Notes: a model not told the origin generated them from the letters alone. A stretch of DNA of 64,000 nt from Siphonodentalium dalli (GCA_032622095.1 CP136065.1:218160151-218224150); one strand, 5' to 3'. Shown: positions 34,367-46,704, counted from the stretch's first letter. A program made the numbers and translations.

Positions 34367-35097
34367 AGTCGGAAATATGGCTTGTTGCCATTCATCGGAA
34401 AGCTCTCACTGAGTACTTATTGGCCGACACTACACCCTTACACTCTGTAACGAGTACACGCAATACCATAATAGAGAGCTTTAGATTGGATAACGCCGAA
34501 GTGGGCCAATCGAGCACCAACAAACTGAACTAGCTAGCTTAATAATGCCGGTGTTTTTGTCAATTTTTTATATATTATTTGTAAAAAAATTAAAATACCT
34601 TAGATTGCACGTGGCCAGGAGGAAGAGACATGTCAAATATTACGTCATAAATAATAATTTCTTACGAAAATCGTATCCGAATGACGCATACTATCAATAT
34701 TTTGGTAGTACGCGTTATTCGCATCACATTGTCGTATCAAATAATCGTTGTCGTAGGTTGTGTCCTGGTCAATTCAAAATCATATGTTGGTAGTCGACGA
34801 AAACGGATTCGACTTACGCATAAGTAGATCGGATGCGTTTTACGCAGGTATGTGTATACCCATAGCTTAAAGAGTGTATGTTCCAATACACGGCGCCGAG
34901 TGACAAACTAATGTCAATTGTCACGCGAATATTGTTCTTGTGAAACTGAGTGTAGCAGTTTCACAATACAGGGTGGTAATTTCCCGCTAAGCATCCCGGG
35001 TATTTTGATGTGTTGGTCATTGATTGACCATATATTAATGGCCTTTTTGGGTTCAGATTGTCCATTTATAAATGGCCAATCCTTAGAGAATTGCCTG
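34367..35097. other. no gene supported
   Basis: Open frames at 34545-34793 and 34918-35169 (plus) carry no recognised motif; the latter overlaps the duplicated block described next. Confidence 0.4.
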
Positions 35098-35466
35098 GTG
35101 ATTAACGCCCCGTGGAATATTGGTATGCAGCTAAAATTACACCATTACTGCACGTATCCCGATATTTGACTCTGAAGTTAATACAATTCTTCAGAGTAAA
35201 GATTAAGATAAGTATTATGTCCTTTGTGTGTTTAATGTATCTTGTTGTTTCTTGAGGTTTTTTTTATTCGTGTCGAGCGCCCTGTGTGTTATTATCCACA
35301 CAAAACTGTTATCCTCCACTGGCCTTCCGGCCAAAAATCAATTCCCTGTTTGCACCGATAGCAAAATCTGAAACCAACACTCGTCTCACGTCGCCTTATC
35401 AGCCATGTACACTATATGTTGTACTGGAATTAACTACACGAGATGATGGTGGTTTTCCTGTGAAAT
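35098..35466 (+). repeat. duplicated block, copy 1
   Basis: About 350 bp shared with 36137-36485: 'GATTAACGCCCCGTGG', 'GCACGTATCCCGATATTTGAC', 'GTGTTTAATGTATCTTGTTG', 'GTGTGTTATTATCCACA', 'AAAATCAATTCxCTGTTTGC' and 'ACTGGAATTAACTAC' in order. A short conserved reading (KINSLFAPIAKSE) is present in both copies but is flanked by shifts, so I do not call a protein. Confidence 0.8.
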
Positions 35467-35482
35467 GAGTGATTATATTATA

Positions 35483-35624
35483 AGAAATAACCCTTGTTTC
35501 GATTATGGTCATGAGATTATAACCAAACCGAAGACAACTTTACTATAACGCGCGTTATAGAATTAGTCTTCAAACGTTTCGGTTATAATTGCAAAACTGC
35601 AATCGAGACAAGAGAGTTATTTCT
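35483..35624. mobile_element. 142-bp foldback MITE with TA duplication
   Basis: Ends AGAAATAACCCTTGT and AGAGAGTTATTTCT between TA dinucleotides (35481-35482 and 35625-35626). Inner blocks ATTATAACC/GGTTATAAT and AAGAC/GTCTT are mirrored around the 16-bp palindrome TATAACGCGCGTTATA. Non-coding. Confidence 0.8.
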
Positions 35625-35715
35625 TAAATACTTAGATATATACCGTCCCAATATACAGGTTGTTACAGACATTACCAATTTACCACTGATGAAGCTCGTG
35701 GAAATTACAAATACT

Positions 35716-36137
35716 ATATACGTGACCCGCCATATCAAATCCAGTCGGAAGTCGGGATTTTTTTACCCTGTGCCAATGCATTCTCTTATATATGCGAGTC
35801 GACCATAGGTCGCCTCGCATATATAAGAGAATGCATTGGCCTAACAATTTTTTATCATGTTTTTTAAATAAATGTTTCTTACAATTTATAAGCATATATA
35901 AGCATATAGAAGAGTGTCGTCTGCTCATGTTTGTCTGGGGCTCTGTATGGGTGAAATTATAAAATTGTTAAAGAATACAAGAACAAATTATTAAAATTGT
36001 AAAACATTGTTAGGCCAATGCATTCTCTAATATATGCGAGGCGACCTATGGTCGACTCGCATATATAAGAGAATGCATTGGCACAGAGAATAAATCCCGA
36101 CATCCGACTGGATTTGATATGGCGGGTCATATACGTG
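35716..36137. mobile_element. nested foldback: two 69-bp hairpins inside a larger inverted repeat
   Basis: The outer arms (ATATACGTGACCCGCCATAT.. from 35716 and its mirror ending at 36137) run about 55 bp and then enter a 69-bp near-perfect palindrome on each side (35772-35840 and 36014-36082), with the two palindromes in opposite orientation. Each has a 27-bp stem starting GCCAATGCATTCTC, one mismatch and an inner CGACC/GGTCG stem. About 173 bp of AT-rich sequence separates them. The element lies just before copy 2 of the duplicated block. No coding capacity. Confidence 0.9.
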
Positions 36138-36485
36138 ATTAACGCCCCGTGGCTTGTTTGTATGCCGCTGAAATATCTCCATTATTGCACGTATCCCGAT
36201 ATTTGACTTTGAAGTCAATGAAATTCTTTGGAGTAAAGAAAATGATACGTAATGGGTCTATTGTGTGTTTAATGTATCTTGTTGTTTTCTTCTTTTTTCG
36301 TATATCGAGCGACCTGTGTGTTATTATCCACATAAACATGTCATCAATCCACTGGCCTTCCCGCCAAAAATCAATTCACTGTTTGCACCGATAGCAAAAT
36401 CAGAAATCAGCAGTCGTCTTCGTAGTCGTCTTTGTCAGCCATGTAAACTATACGGTGTACTGGAATTAACTACCACGAGATGAAC
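36137..36485 (+). repeat. duplicated block, copy 2
   Basis: Counterpart of 35098-35466, joined directly to the nested foldback element. Diverged by scattered substitutions and short indels. Confidence 0.8.
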
Positions 36486-37855
36486 GCTAGAAGCAAAACC
36501 AATTTTGCTAATAAGAGATTCATCTCTGGTGGAAATTTTAAAGTGGATTATGGTTTGGGCATAAGAGTATTATCTAACTTGACATTTCGTGCGGTGTGTC
36601 GAGGGCTCAGCATTAGTCATCTTTGTTCTCTGCCAAAGTGAAGATGGCTTCGCAATGAAGCTAATTCGTATGAACACTAATTTCAAGAGTACACAGAATT
36701 TATAGGGCAGTCCTTCTCATGAGCTGCTCTCGCCCCCGTACGCACGCGTATTTTTCAATTATCGGGTGCTAAAATGTGCACTCGTCCCTCTTGTCAAAAT
36801 GATCATGGTGCCTGTAATCGTTGATACAGTATTGGACTATTTTAAGGTTAATTTTACCGGGAGTATAAGTTAGGAGTTTGGAATGATACCCGGGAAGGTC
36901 TGAAAGGGCTGACAGCCCTCTCCTACTACCCACTTTAGTTATGTTGTAATGCCACTGAAGGGCGTGTGTAATGTTTGAGAGTTTGTGAGTAGATTTCTAT
37001 CTGCCCATACACAGTAGGTGTTTCCGTGTTTGCCTACTGTGTATGAGGTGCATGACACCACAACAAGAAGCAACCCCACCTCACAGTCCGGACCTGGACC
37101 GGCGATGTTGACTTACCTTGTTTTCTTTTGTGAGTTGTGTGTATGTATCTAGTGGCCTGATTAGTGCCTGTAAGGACTCCTGCTGCCTTAGTATGCCAAA
37201 TTCCCGGTTTATACTACAGGCTCAACTCTAAAAAGATGGTGCAATGCCATCCAATTGACTTAAGATCGGTCGGGGCTCCTCAACGCTCGGTGGTTCAATG
37301 CCCGCCTTTCACTCCTGTGTGAGTGTTAAAACCCGTTGACCTGGTTGCGTATTGTGTGTTTATCGGGGGTGCCCGAGTTCCCAAAAGTGCCACACAAGTT
37401 CTCTTCCACCACTTCCAGTCTTTCATTTGTCAGTATAAATCTGAGGTGGCGGGTCTCGAAAAAATTTGTCAGGCGCGCCCACCTGAATTGAATGGCATAA
37501 CAAAGTATGTTTCTGAAATCAGCTTAAATCTGACCCTGCGATTTTAATGAAATACGACTGGTGAGCTAATATGTAATTTCATATTCTTCCCCTTCTTAAA
37601 ACTGGACATATCAATGGTCCATCACTGATTTCAGGTCGCAAATTGCATGGTGTCCCACAGTCTTGGAAACATCTGTCAAGCTAAGATCGTGTGATACATG
37701 CGCCAGTCTCGATATTTCACATTAGTAGAATTTAATGCGATGCTAGCATGTTATAGGCTCATACTACACTGCCATTGGCTAGACTTACTATTTCGCAAAA
37801 CCTTTTATAAGCTCACAAGTATAAAACGGTTTCCACATGTATTGAAACCCCATAA
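36486..37855. other. no gene supported; 13-bp-stem hairpin at 37006-37045
   Basis: Contains CATACACAGTAGG (37006-37018) and its exact complement CCTACTGTGTATG (37033-37045) with a 14-bp loop. The open frame at 37323-37547 has no recognised domain. Parts may belong to the LINE whose tail ends at 38406, but I cannot show it. Confidence 0.4.
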
Positions 37856-37985
37856 TATTGGAGGTAATGATATGGAATATAATGGAGGTAGTGATATGGC
37901 ATACAATGGAAGTAGTGATATGGCATATAATGGAGGTAGTGATATGGCATATAATGGAGGTAGTGATATGGCATACAATGGCTCA
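37856..37985 (+). repeat. 24-bp tandem repeat, in frame
   Basis: Five to six units of the type AATGGAGGTAGTGATATGGC plus ATAY. As 24 is a multiple of three and the unit lacks stops in several frames, the plus frame 37698-38027 (repeat YNGGSDMA) and two minus frames are all open. Openness therefore says nothing about coding. Confidence 0.85.
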
Positions 37986-38194
37986 CACGAAGACGAACAA
38001 CATAAACCAAACAAATACAAACCATAAACTGGAAAACCAATAAGATATTAATTTTAACACATAAGGCTCAAATGTCATACGTCATTACACTCAGTTAAAA
38101 TCCCACTGACAAGAAAGAGACAAACCATCGAGTAACCAATAATCGATTTATCTAGACGTATACCCTCCATGCATATAATCCAGTTAAATGCAAC

Positions 38195-38406
38195 CATTGT
38201 GAGAAACATAATTATTTAGCCGTGCATTGTAAAATGAATCCTGACCGCCTATCGTAACATCTTTTCATCTTTAAGGGGGCGGCAGTAAGACAGTCTAGCC
38301 TGACTATGCCACCCCCTCGAATATACAATGTAATATTTGTCAAATGTATCATGTATTAATATGTGTATATTTAAATAAAATATCCTATCCTATCCTATCC
38401 TATCCT
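38195..38406 (+). mobile_element. probable LINE 3' end with (TATCC)n tail
   Basis: Ends in AATAAAATATCC and a (TATCC)n run (38381-38406), typical of a non-LTR retrotransposon 3' terminus. Upstream, a reading of CNHCEKHNYLAVHC then KMNPDRLS and a stop (about 38198-38265) resembles a shortened Cys-Cys-His-Cys motif at the C terminus of LINE ORF2 proteins, but it has an upstream in-frame stop and non-standard spacing. No reverse transcriptase domain is visible, so this would be a 5'-truncated, inactive copy. Confidence 0.5.
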
Positions 38407-41400
38407 CTAGTTAGGATCCATTCTAATTATAAATCCTGACAAATGAGTTCGCTAAACATTTTGGGTAGAGCTAAGTAGTATGCATCATTATAAAGATGAC
38501 ATATACTTTCTAACGAGATACGGTGTCAATTCTGAAATAATATTAAAAAGTCATGTGAAGTTCAAGTCCTGAAAATGTAGAATGACCCTTGAATTGGACA
38601 TAATTTGCTGTATAGACAATTATACATATTTGTATTATACGTTTTTTTAAACATCCAGGTGAGGTTACCAGTCCTCAGGACTTTGACCGAAACAACAGCC
38701 GATGAGCAACTACTATTGCAACTCTGATGCTGTTGTTTCGATTCAAAGAACAATTTTATATCATATTTTAGCTAATATTAATTTTATTTCAGATTGATTA
38801 TGTTTTATTCAAGTTACTGTTTGTGTATACTGTTTTTTACAAGTTAGTTAAGAGCATAAATGCTTGTGTTTGTAAACATTTTAAATTGTCTGACTTTATA
38901 AATAAAGCTTTTTAACTTAAACTTGAAATAATATAGCATCGTACCCCCATATAATATAATGAAGAATAAATCAGTCACAAATATTCCAGCCTAATGATAA
39001 CAAATGTTGATATGCAATGTGTTCCACTCAAGCAGGGAGCAATAACTGGAATTAGGCCATAGTGGTAAGGAATATTGTGGTCAGCTTTAACTTGTTTATG
39101 AACCCATGGCCCAGAGCTCATCTCATCCCAATGTTCCATTGGCAAACAGGCATGACAAGAACATTCTCAAATATAGAACATTATTTATAGGTAGTTGCCT
39201 GAAAATAATCATTAAATAAGAAAAATTAAGTCCGCTCTCATGATCTTCGGATATGATATGGTTATATGAACTGCACTTTTGAAAAATAATATATTTTACA
39301 GAAGTTCTTGGTACCAGAAAACAGTAACATTTTAAATAGTGGTCATACTATAAAAGTAAAGTAAATGAGGTTATAATATCCAATGGGTCGATGGTTCTTG
39401 TACCAAATTTCACATAGAAATTCCTGACAGATTTTGAGAAAATCCATTTTGAAATACCATGAAATTTTGGCAAAACGTACGTCTGACCCTTAACATTGTT
39501 TGCGTCACGGCGCTAATATTTCATTTGTATTTCAGAAAAATGGGCGTTATTTTGTCATTGGGTCAGTTCAGGGGGAGGGGGTATGTCTCGTGGCTATTGT
39601 TGTACAACATGCGAATTTTGAAGGATTTATTGGTATTAAGTTGTCAACAACGCAATTTGAATGTCAATACAATATTTATTATTAAATATGTAGAACTAAT
39701 TTCAAAGATGCGGAATTATGTCATCCCCATGTATAATATTATAATTATGACTCTTATGCGAAGACATGGAATTAAACTACAGGCATACATATGTATAAAT
39801 GAAGACAAGATTTTGGAATTAAGCATCAGATTGAGGCACCAGAATACCCGATAGTCAGAGGCATATTTAACATCTAACTTCGCTGGCAAACATTGACATA
39901 CTGTAACTCTCAATTCCTGTGATGGAGACATTTTAACCAGTTAACTATTTGACAGGCGAAGTTAGAAGATTTCATAACTAAAGCCCCCCCCCCCCCAAAC
40001 CTACTACTAACTAATGAAACATTCAGCGCGGTCCCTCCAGAACAGTGGTTTACGGTTAGTTCTAGGAAAAGGCTAATTGGGGTATTCTGATTAGGCTATT
40101 GTCCAGGCACATTAGGGTTCACTTGGGGAAAACAATCGGGGAAAGCTGATTTTTTTTCAGGGATTAATAAGAACATATTTATGAACAACATGGCCAAAGT
40201 CCCCTAAAATCCGAGTTGAGCTCTTAGAGATATCATGATTCTTCGGAATGGTTCAAATTCTTGTGAAATTCCATCAGGCCATATGCGAATGCAGTCATAT
40301 GTAGACTTATTTACGGACTCTATCTCCACAATCTATCCCATCTGGAGCAAGTGTCGCTAGATGCTATAGCTTACTACCAGTCGATATTCCGTAATGTTTA
40401 TGACATTATTACCAAAGAGAGCATATAAATCGCGTGATGATTCAAAACTTTCCTCATAAAAGAGGGCGAGTAAAGATATTCAGACGGAAATGAGTTGAAA
40501 TATTGAATAATTATTCTAGAACAGAGGTTAATTCTGAAACTGAAAGTGTCAGATCCGCGAATGTCGCCATTTATGAATATGAGCAGTAGCGTATACGGAA
40601 GATATGTGCCAATTTTCATGCTTTTGTCACTTTTTTCACAATTGTGGTGTTTTTCTACACGAAGCGCTTGGACTAGTAGAAGAGCTAAATGTCACTAGAT
40701 CGATGATAACCAGTTTAGGGGGTAGGGTTATGTTTTTACAAGTATTAACCACTTAACATAGCCATAGTCGCTAATACTTTATAATGAAGGAGTGATGATT
40801 GTGCATTTTTTTAAACAAATTGCTCGCGTTTTCGTTTTGAGAAGCCAGAGAAATCCAACATCGAATACGACAGTTTGCCTGAAATATATCTGCGAAATGC
40901 ATTCGAAGTCCCCCTTTAAATTGGTATGTCTGGTTCGAGAAATGTGCATTGAACAATATTGAGTGCCTTTTGTATGTGTATCGGCTGAAAAATTTCATAT
41001 CGAAAAAAAAGGTGTAACTCAGAAAGCTCAACTCGGATTTTAGGGGACTTTTCATGACGCGTCCGCCATGTTATAGCCTAAGTAATGTTAAAAAATTAGC
41101 TTTCCCCGATTTATTTCCTTACTTTTCCCGCTTCACGTCTAATGTGCCTGGACTACTAGTGGTATATCACACAAAGAACTGAACCATTCTTGTCTCTTGA
41201 TGCAAAGTTAAATTATTCCATTATCCAGGATGCACAAGTGTGAGATTATGAATAGAATTGTGAACAATTTCGCAGTGTCGTCAAACTACCATTCCCATGT
41301 CGTGTTCCGGTACATTGCTTATTCATCGTATGATGGCGATGCATACATGTATATTATACGTTTGTATGAACATCGACGAACAGAATGTTCTATTAATATT

Positions 41401-41436
41401 TTAGTGCTCCCTGATGAGCCCCATAAGTTCTGAGGA
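38407..41436. other. no gene supported
   Basis: Three kilobases of mostly unique AT-rich DNA. The plus-strand frame at 39459-39854 (131 codons) shows no recognised domain. A 13-bp C run lies at 39984-39996. If the GPCR at 44 kb is a multi-exon minus-strand gene, later exons could lie here or beyond, but I could not identify one. Confidence 0.4.
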
Positions 41437-41620
41437 TGTCCCCGTAGCCGAGGTGGTTTGGTCGTGGGTACGATTATCGCAGTCTGGACTATGTGAGGTT
41501 GGCACGGGTTCGAACCCCGACATTGGCGAAAATCGGTAGCGATTTCCAAGCTTGATCTGAGTGGAGTGGCATCTCAATGGGCCAATCTGATCAATACATG
41601 ATCGATACATGGCCATTTAG
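41437..41620 (+). mobile_element. tRNA-derived SINE, plus strand
   Basis: The A-box-like TAGCCGAGGTGG (41445-41456) and a perfect B box GGTTCGAACCC (41507-41517) lie about 50 bp apart, slightly wide for a tRNA but usual for a SINE head. The body continues to roughly 41620; its 3' limit is uncertain. It differs in body sequence from the SINE at 27 kb. The minus-strand frames over it are incidental. Confidence 0.7.
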
Positions 41621-42565
41621 ATAAGAAATGGAAAAAATTCACCCTCACTGAAGCAAGCGAATTTCAAGCAATGAACAATCATACTTAGTCCGTGCCACCA
41701 TATATAAGTTTGGAGGAAATCCGCAATAAAAATGTATTTCAATGTGTTTGCGCCTTAGTTCAGGAGATGGTCGACCTCTGCACACCCACAGGGCTCAACT
41801 TCACCCCCCCCCCCAATTTTCGTCCTTAGTGTCTTCTCTAATATTTTTTCGGTTGTTAAGAACAAAAAGTGGTCGTAGAGTCTCCAAACAAGATGGCGTC
41901 CATCATGGGCATCCATGGCGGACATTTTGTTTTACATGCACCATGTCTTTTTGATTGCCGTTATACTAAAGATGGTATGGGTTTGGGTGAATATACCGCA
42001 AGTCAGATATAAGAATAATCCTAGCCCGAGTATCTCCTATACAGATATAGGTGGCGTTATAACAATAACACCCATGCACTGTTTCCAAACAGACATTGCG
42101 TTATTAGCGTCGATTCGGCTTTGATCGGATTATACCGGCATTTGGAAAAAACGTGATATCGGACAAAAATATCCAGCCAGAAATGTATAGTATGGTCCCA
42201 TTGTATGCGTAAATGACTCTTCTATATACGTCAAATGTATAAAAGCATGCCAAGATACCCATGTTTTCCCACAGAGACAAACGATAGGTGGTGAACTGTC
42301 TCAGATTTCGGCAGCCATCTTGGCCGTTATATTGGACTGTGGTGTACATTAGCAGAATAAAGGCGATCAAAGAGACCTGGTGCATATAAAAACAACTACC
42401 CAGTTACCAAGCGGACCACAAGCAGGACGATAGAATACTATTGACACGCCCTCTATTAAAGGTACGGGAGGCCTTGGCGGTGGGTAAAACCCGAAAGGAC
42501 AGACGGCCAGACAGACGACCAGACAGACAGACAGACAGCCAGATCCTACTCATTTACATATCTAG
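41621..42565. other. no gene supported; C tract and CAGA microsatellite
   Basis: An 11-bp C run at 41804-41814 and a short (CAGA)n stretch near 42505-42540. Open frames show no recognised domain. Confidence 0.4.
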
Positions 42566-42574
42566 AGATTATTT

Positions 42575-42762
42575 ACGATATATGAACCTTAATCGACTTA
42601 TCAGATGTACGCTCTTTATAATGTGTTTTTGCGGCTCGCGCCAAAATACGGAATAACGGCTATAAACAAATATGGGCTTATTTCATAATTAATAAGTCCA
42701 ATAAAAACCTATGTGAATATTTAGTTCCAATGTGAACCTATTTTACGAGGATATATGCTGTA
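42575..42762 (-). repeat. interspersed repeat family A, partial reverse copy
   Basis: Contains the family blocks TTAATCGACTTATCAGATGT, GCTCTTTATAATGTGTTTTTG, 'GGGCTTATTTCATAAT' and the ACGAGGATAT end in reverse order. A further decayed copy is at about 45640-45745. Confidence 0.65.
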
Positions 42763-43882
42763 CAAATGCCCCAACCTACTTGAATTCCATCCTATATTAG
42801 TCAACATTCGCGTTTAATACGAACATAATTCTTTTGTAACACAAATGCACAACGATGACCACACACAGAACATCGAAAATAATGCGGTAAGAATAAGGAC
42901 GCAAATACCTCAGGAACTTGAAACCCAGTCACTTTGTTCTAGCTTCCATGTTAGTTTTACGAACATGTCGATAGTTGCACGATCATTTGCACACTGGCGT
43001 CACGTATGACACACGATTCGTCAACCGTCGAGAGTAAAGTAATTAAGGTTACTGTTATTTCGACTATCAGTTTGAAATGTTGACCATGCAATGAGCTAAT
43101 TCAGCTGCAGGAAGACTTTAACAGTGAACGAACTTGAGTGTTATATTCTGGATAGAGAACACGGGTCTTAGTTGTCTATTTGAGGCGACAATTTCTTTCT
43201 CTTCAACAAATATTTTTCAGGCATTCGAACTTCATATAAAAGTATTTCACGCATGCCACTGTTCTACCTATTTTCCTACACCGCTTAAAGCCTTAAATGC
43301 CGATTTTTTTTTTTATAGTGACGATATACGGTTTTAATAACAATCTATGCCATCAAATATGATTAAAATACTAGAATTAATCACTATTTGACACATCTGT
43401 GTCTCAGAAGATGCCCACATAGAAATAGAAAACTGCTGAAATCATAGAATGACCCCCCCCCCCCCCCCTTTGGCACCAGAATGCAACAGAATTCAAACGT
43501 TTTCAATGTAAGGGGAAGAACTCTATCTTTAATATATAGAGTTATTCCCCCTGCATTGAAAATATTACTGATTTTTACTTCAATCTTGATGACAAAACGC
43601 GTTGACAACTCAACAAAAACAACATGTCCACAGCTTATTACAATGATAATACAATGTTTTGGAGCTTCCTCTTTCAAATGGTATATAATATGGCATATAT
43701 TTTATATAATGTCATCTGGGGGTTCGAAAATTAAGTGGGCCTTTAAGATTCAGTTTCAGGATTGAAGCACAGGTCCCCATAACACAATTTGACCCCACCC
43801 AGTAAAGGTTAAGTATTACTGTCGGGGTGTGGTAAATTTTTGTGCCGGCCACCTGTGGATTGAAGATGTAAATATAACTCAC
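42763..43882. other. presumed intron 1 of the GPCR; no exon recognised
   Basis: Lies just downstream (minus strand) of the donor at 43882. Contains a 16-bp C run at 43453-43468 and no exon that I can identify. Confidence 0.4.
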
Positions 43883-44150
43883 CGTTGTATATATTTGCCA
43901 GAAGAGTGATGGGTGGACAGAATATCCCCACGAGAATATCTGCTACAGCCAGGTTGATTATGAAGTAGTTCGTCACTGTATGCATGTTTTGGTTTCTGTA
44001 GATGACAGTGATGACTAACACGTTCCCTATCGTAGCACAGAGAAACACAATAGCATAGGCCAGGGAATATATGATAATCATATACACAGGCTGCTTTATT
44101 AAGGGATAGTATTCCGTGTCGTTTCCGAGAGTTAATGTACTGTCGTTCAT
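43883..44150 (-). CDS. neuropeptide FF receptor-like GPCR, first coding exon
   Basis: Start of a rhodopsin-family (class A) neuropeptide receptor, a plasma-membrane protein that would couple peptide binding to G proteins. The 89 complete codons give a short N-terminus with two N-glycosylation sequons (NDS at residue 2, NDT at 10), helix 1 at about residues 23-50 with the conserved GN (Asn 43), a short intracellular loop reading NQNMHTVTN, and helix 2 with NLAVAD (Asp 71) and LVGIFCPPITLL. The MHTVTN..LVGIFC.PITLL pattern is characteristic of NPFF receptors and close relatives. After one base of codon 90 there is a consensus donor, G|GTGAGT, at 43883/43882 (phase 1). The ATG has A at -3. The remaining helices are not found in the window. 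Frames 43879-44205 (other frame) and 43809-43882 (intron) are not coding. The alternative is another RFamide-type receptor such as QRFP-receptor-like. Confidence 0.88.
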
Positions 44151-45240
44151 TCTGAATCTTCGTCCACGAAAATGCCGTAGTTTTGTTGGTGTATGACGAA
44201 AGCACCGTTATGATTTAACAATTAACATAGATAAATTCATGAACTGTCCCGAAGTAGGAATTCAAATTGCGAATAGCGATATATTGTGTAGGGAAATCCT
44301 CAGGCATCGTATTTTTCATCCGTCAATTCGGCACCAGAACACCACGAACGACAAGAGCGATTATCGCAAGTGTACACATATACTCGGCCCAATATTGTAT
44401 GAAGTTATGTGATTAATATTGTTTATTAGTGGTCGTTATCTTCACTGAACACAGACGATTACAAGCAATCTCAGTCGTTACGAAGACAGGTAATCTCAGT
44501 CGTTAAAACTAGCTTCTCTTAACACAGACGACGACGACAGGCAATCTCAGTCTGAGAACATATTACGCCCACATTAACATGCTGCTAGTGTATATACGCA
44601 AAGCTACAGGTATGCAACAAAATGTCTGACCGTATATCCAATCGGTGGTCGTAAAATGAGCACTGAACTTTCCGACTCACACACAAAATAGCAAGACCAA
44701 AGCGTCAAGTTGTATAGTGTTAAAAAGAGTGTGAAACATACATTACATCTAGTTTTTATCCGCAGGTATTCGATCGTACAACCGTGGACGTGAGTGTTTT
44801 AAAAAAACTAATTTCGCTGACATACGTTACTTTTGACGTCCGATTGGCAACTCTTCCTTGGATCGAAAGCGTCGTAGCAATAATATATCTATACCGAATA
44901 CAGGCATAACTAATATCCCTGAAGAACAAATGGATGATACGCGGTTATTAACCTGACTGACATCTTCACTCGACGCCGATATCAGTATATTTCCCGGTGT
45001 CTGCACAGAATGACCATTACCGCTGATAAACGCGTCTGTTGCGTGATACGAACGTGCTGCCGCGACTCAGGTGAAATATCTGTTCGGAGTATTTCGGAGC
45101 AAGGAAATTAATTGCAGCCTCTCTCTCTAACAGCGTCGCCGTCGATAATCAATGACCCCCGATATGACTAGCCATTAGCCGATAGCGTTGGTGAGGAACA
45201 ACTTCCGATTACCAGTTCCGTGATGATACAACACTCATGC
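44151..45240 (-). promoter_or_regulatory. presumed 5' UTR and upstream region of the GPCR
   Basis: Sequence upstream of the start codon on the minus strand. It contains a short imperfect repeat of ACAGACGA..CAATCTCAGTC type (44450-44560) and is visibly richer in CpG around 44800-45240 than the surrounding DNA. No TATA box or initiator can be assigned with confidence, and untranslated exons are possible. This is inference from position. Confidence 0.35.
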
Positions 45241-45256
45241 TATCCTCGAGCAATCT

Positions 45257-45456
45257 CCTTTACCTTCCCGGAATACGACACCCTTGTATCTGGATGCACA
45301 CAGGAAACTGGGGAAAGCTTAAAGAACTTTACCTTCCCGGAATACGACACACTATATATGGATGCACACAGGAAACTGGGGAAAGCTTAAAGGACTTTAC
45401 CTTCCCGAAGACGACACACTATTTCTGGATGCCCACAGGAAACTGGGGAAAGCTTA
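45257..45456 (+). repeat. 69-bp tandem repeat, three copies
   Basis: The marker TACCTTCCCG occurs at 45261, 45330 and 45398. Each unit carries 'ACGACAC', 'TGGATGC' and 'ACAGGAAACTGGGGAAAGCT'. It lies about 1.1 kb upstream of the GPCR start. The open frame at 45237-45494 is a by-product of the repeat. Confidence 0.9.
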
Positions 45457-46704
45457 TAGAATGTATTTCTTATAAATTCTACGAATCTACTTGATTAAAC
45501 GCGGCACATTATACTCAGACCTAAAATTAGATACCTCTTTCATTTTCCGGGGGATCAAATAGGTTGATAATACAAGCAGCATGTTCTCGTGACAATAAGC
45601 ACACAATGTGCGTATATTAATGAGCGAAATATGCTCATATTCGCATTATTTATACTCAATATACGCTCATAATCAAATATGTCCAATATGAATCTATGTG
45701 AATATTTGGGTGGAATATGAACCTATTTGCACGAGGACTATGATATGTTGATACAAGACATAAACTGCTGACAGACTGTGATCACTGGATAAAGTGGCCG
45801 GATTCGTCATTTCATGATTAAACCTGGTCTACGTAAACATCTATGTTTAAACCGCCGTTTGACAGCTAAATCCGTGGTTTAAACCGAGGCCGCAGGTCTA
45901 AGTGATGCATTCGTCATCTCTGGTTTACACCTGGTCTAGCCAGACCAATAGTTTAGCAGTAGTGTCTCTGTATCGTCGATATAATTAATCGTACTTTCCT
46001 AATGCGTTTCGATTGCGAAAATCAATAATTAAGACAGCTAGCATATTTCTATTGGAAATTTATAAGCAATGAACACCCACACCTGTAAAGTATGTGGGGA
46101 TAAGTTGTTGTCAATTTCGATATTTGTTTTGGGTTTTAAATAGCCAAAGTAGTTTTCAGTGTCTGAGTTGACATTGGTAAGACATTTATCATACTTGATC
46201 AATTTGGGGTAAGCCTTTATAAAAGGCAACAAGAAGACATTTGGTGGATGACGAGGAATTTTTGTCTCACCAAATTGCAAGCTTAAACACACGGAAACTG
46301 TTTTGTGTTTTTCAAACTTGAGTTTTTATTCTTCCATTGTATGGAAGGTATCAGGCTCATATTCAGTCTATGTAAACATACACTCAGATTCATACTGATA
46401 CTGAGTCTATTGCATTCCCATCAACTTTTCATTTCTGAAAGGTTGTGGGCTTCTCCCAAATTACGTCACACCGCACTAAATATAAATCTGAAATTAGTTG
46501 ATTGACAGGCGTAAACATGGTCATGTGCCAGTGCCGTCATGGCCGCTTCAACCTTATGAAGCCGATTCTAAGAATCGGAATTAATAGTTGCAGGGTTTGT
46601 GACTTTTCGTTCGGCGGTTGTTTTACTGACAATAAAGGGCTAGCTTCCGGGATCCAAAATAATATGTACAATAACTAAGACAGATCTTCTTGAAATTATA
46701 AAAA
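45457..46704. other. no gene supported; family A fragment near 45640-45745
   Basis: Besides the family A fragment there are GTTTAAACC-type inverted motifs near 45815-45890. The minus-strand frame 46038-46292 has a protein-like composition but no recognised domain and no convincing splice sites. Confidence 0.4.

Noticed and set aside
37698-38027. 109-codon frame ending in YNGGSDMA repeats
   Set aside because: The 24-bp repeat leaves several frames open on both strands, and no homologous domain is seen.
43879-44205. Alternative 108-codon frame overlapping the GPCR exon
   Set aside because: Out of frame with the clearly conserved transmembrane sequence; a shadow of the real exon.
46038-46292. 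84-codon minus-strand frame of protein-like composition
   Set aside because: No recognised motif, no paralogue in the window and no convincing splice sites.
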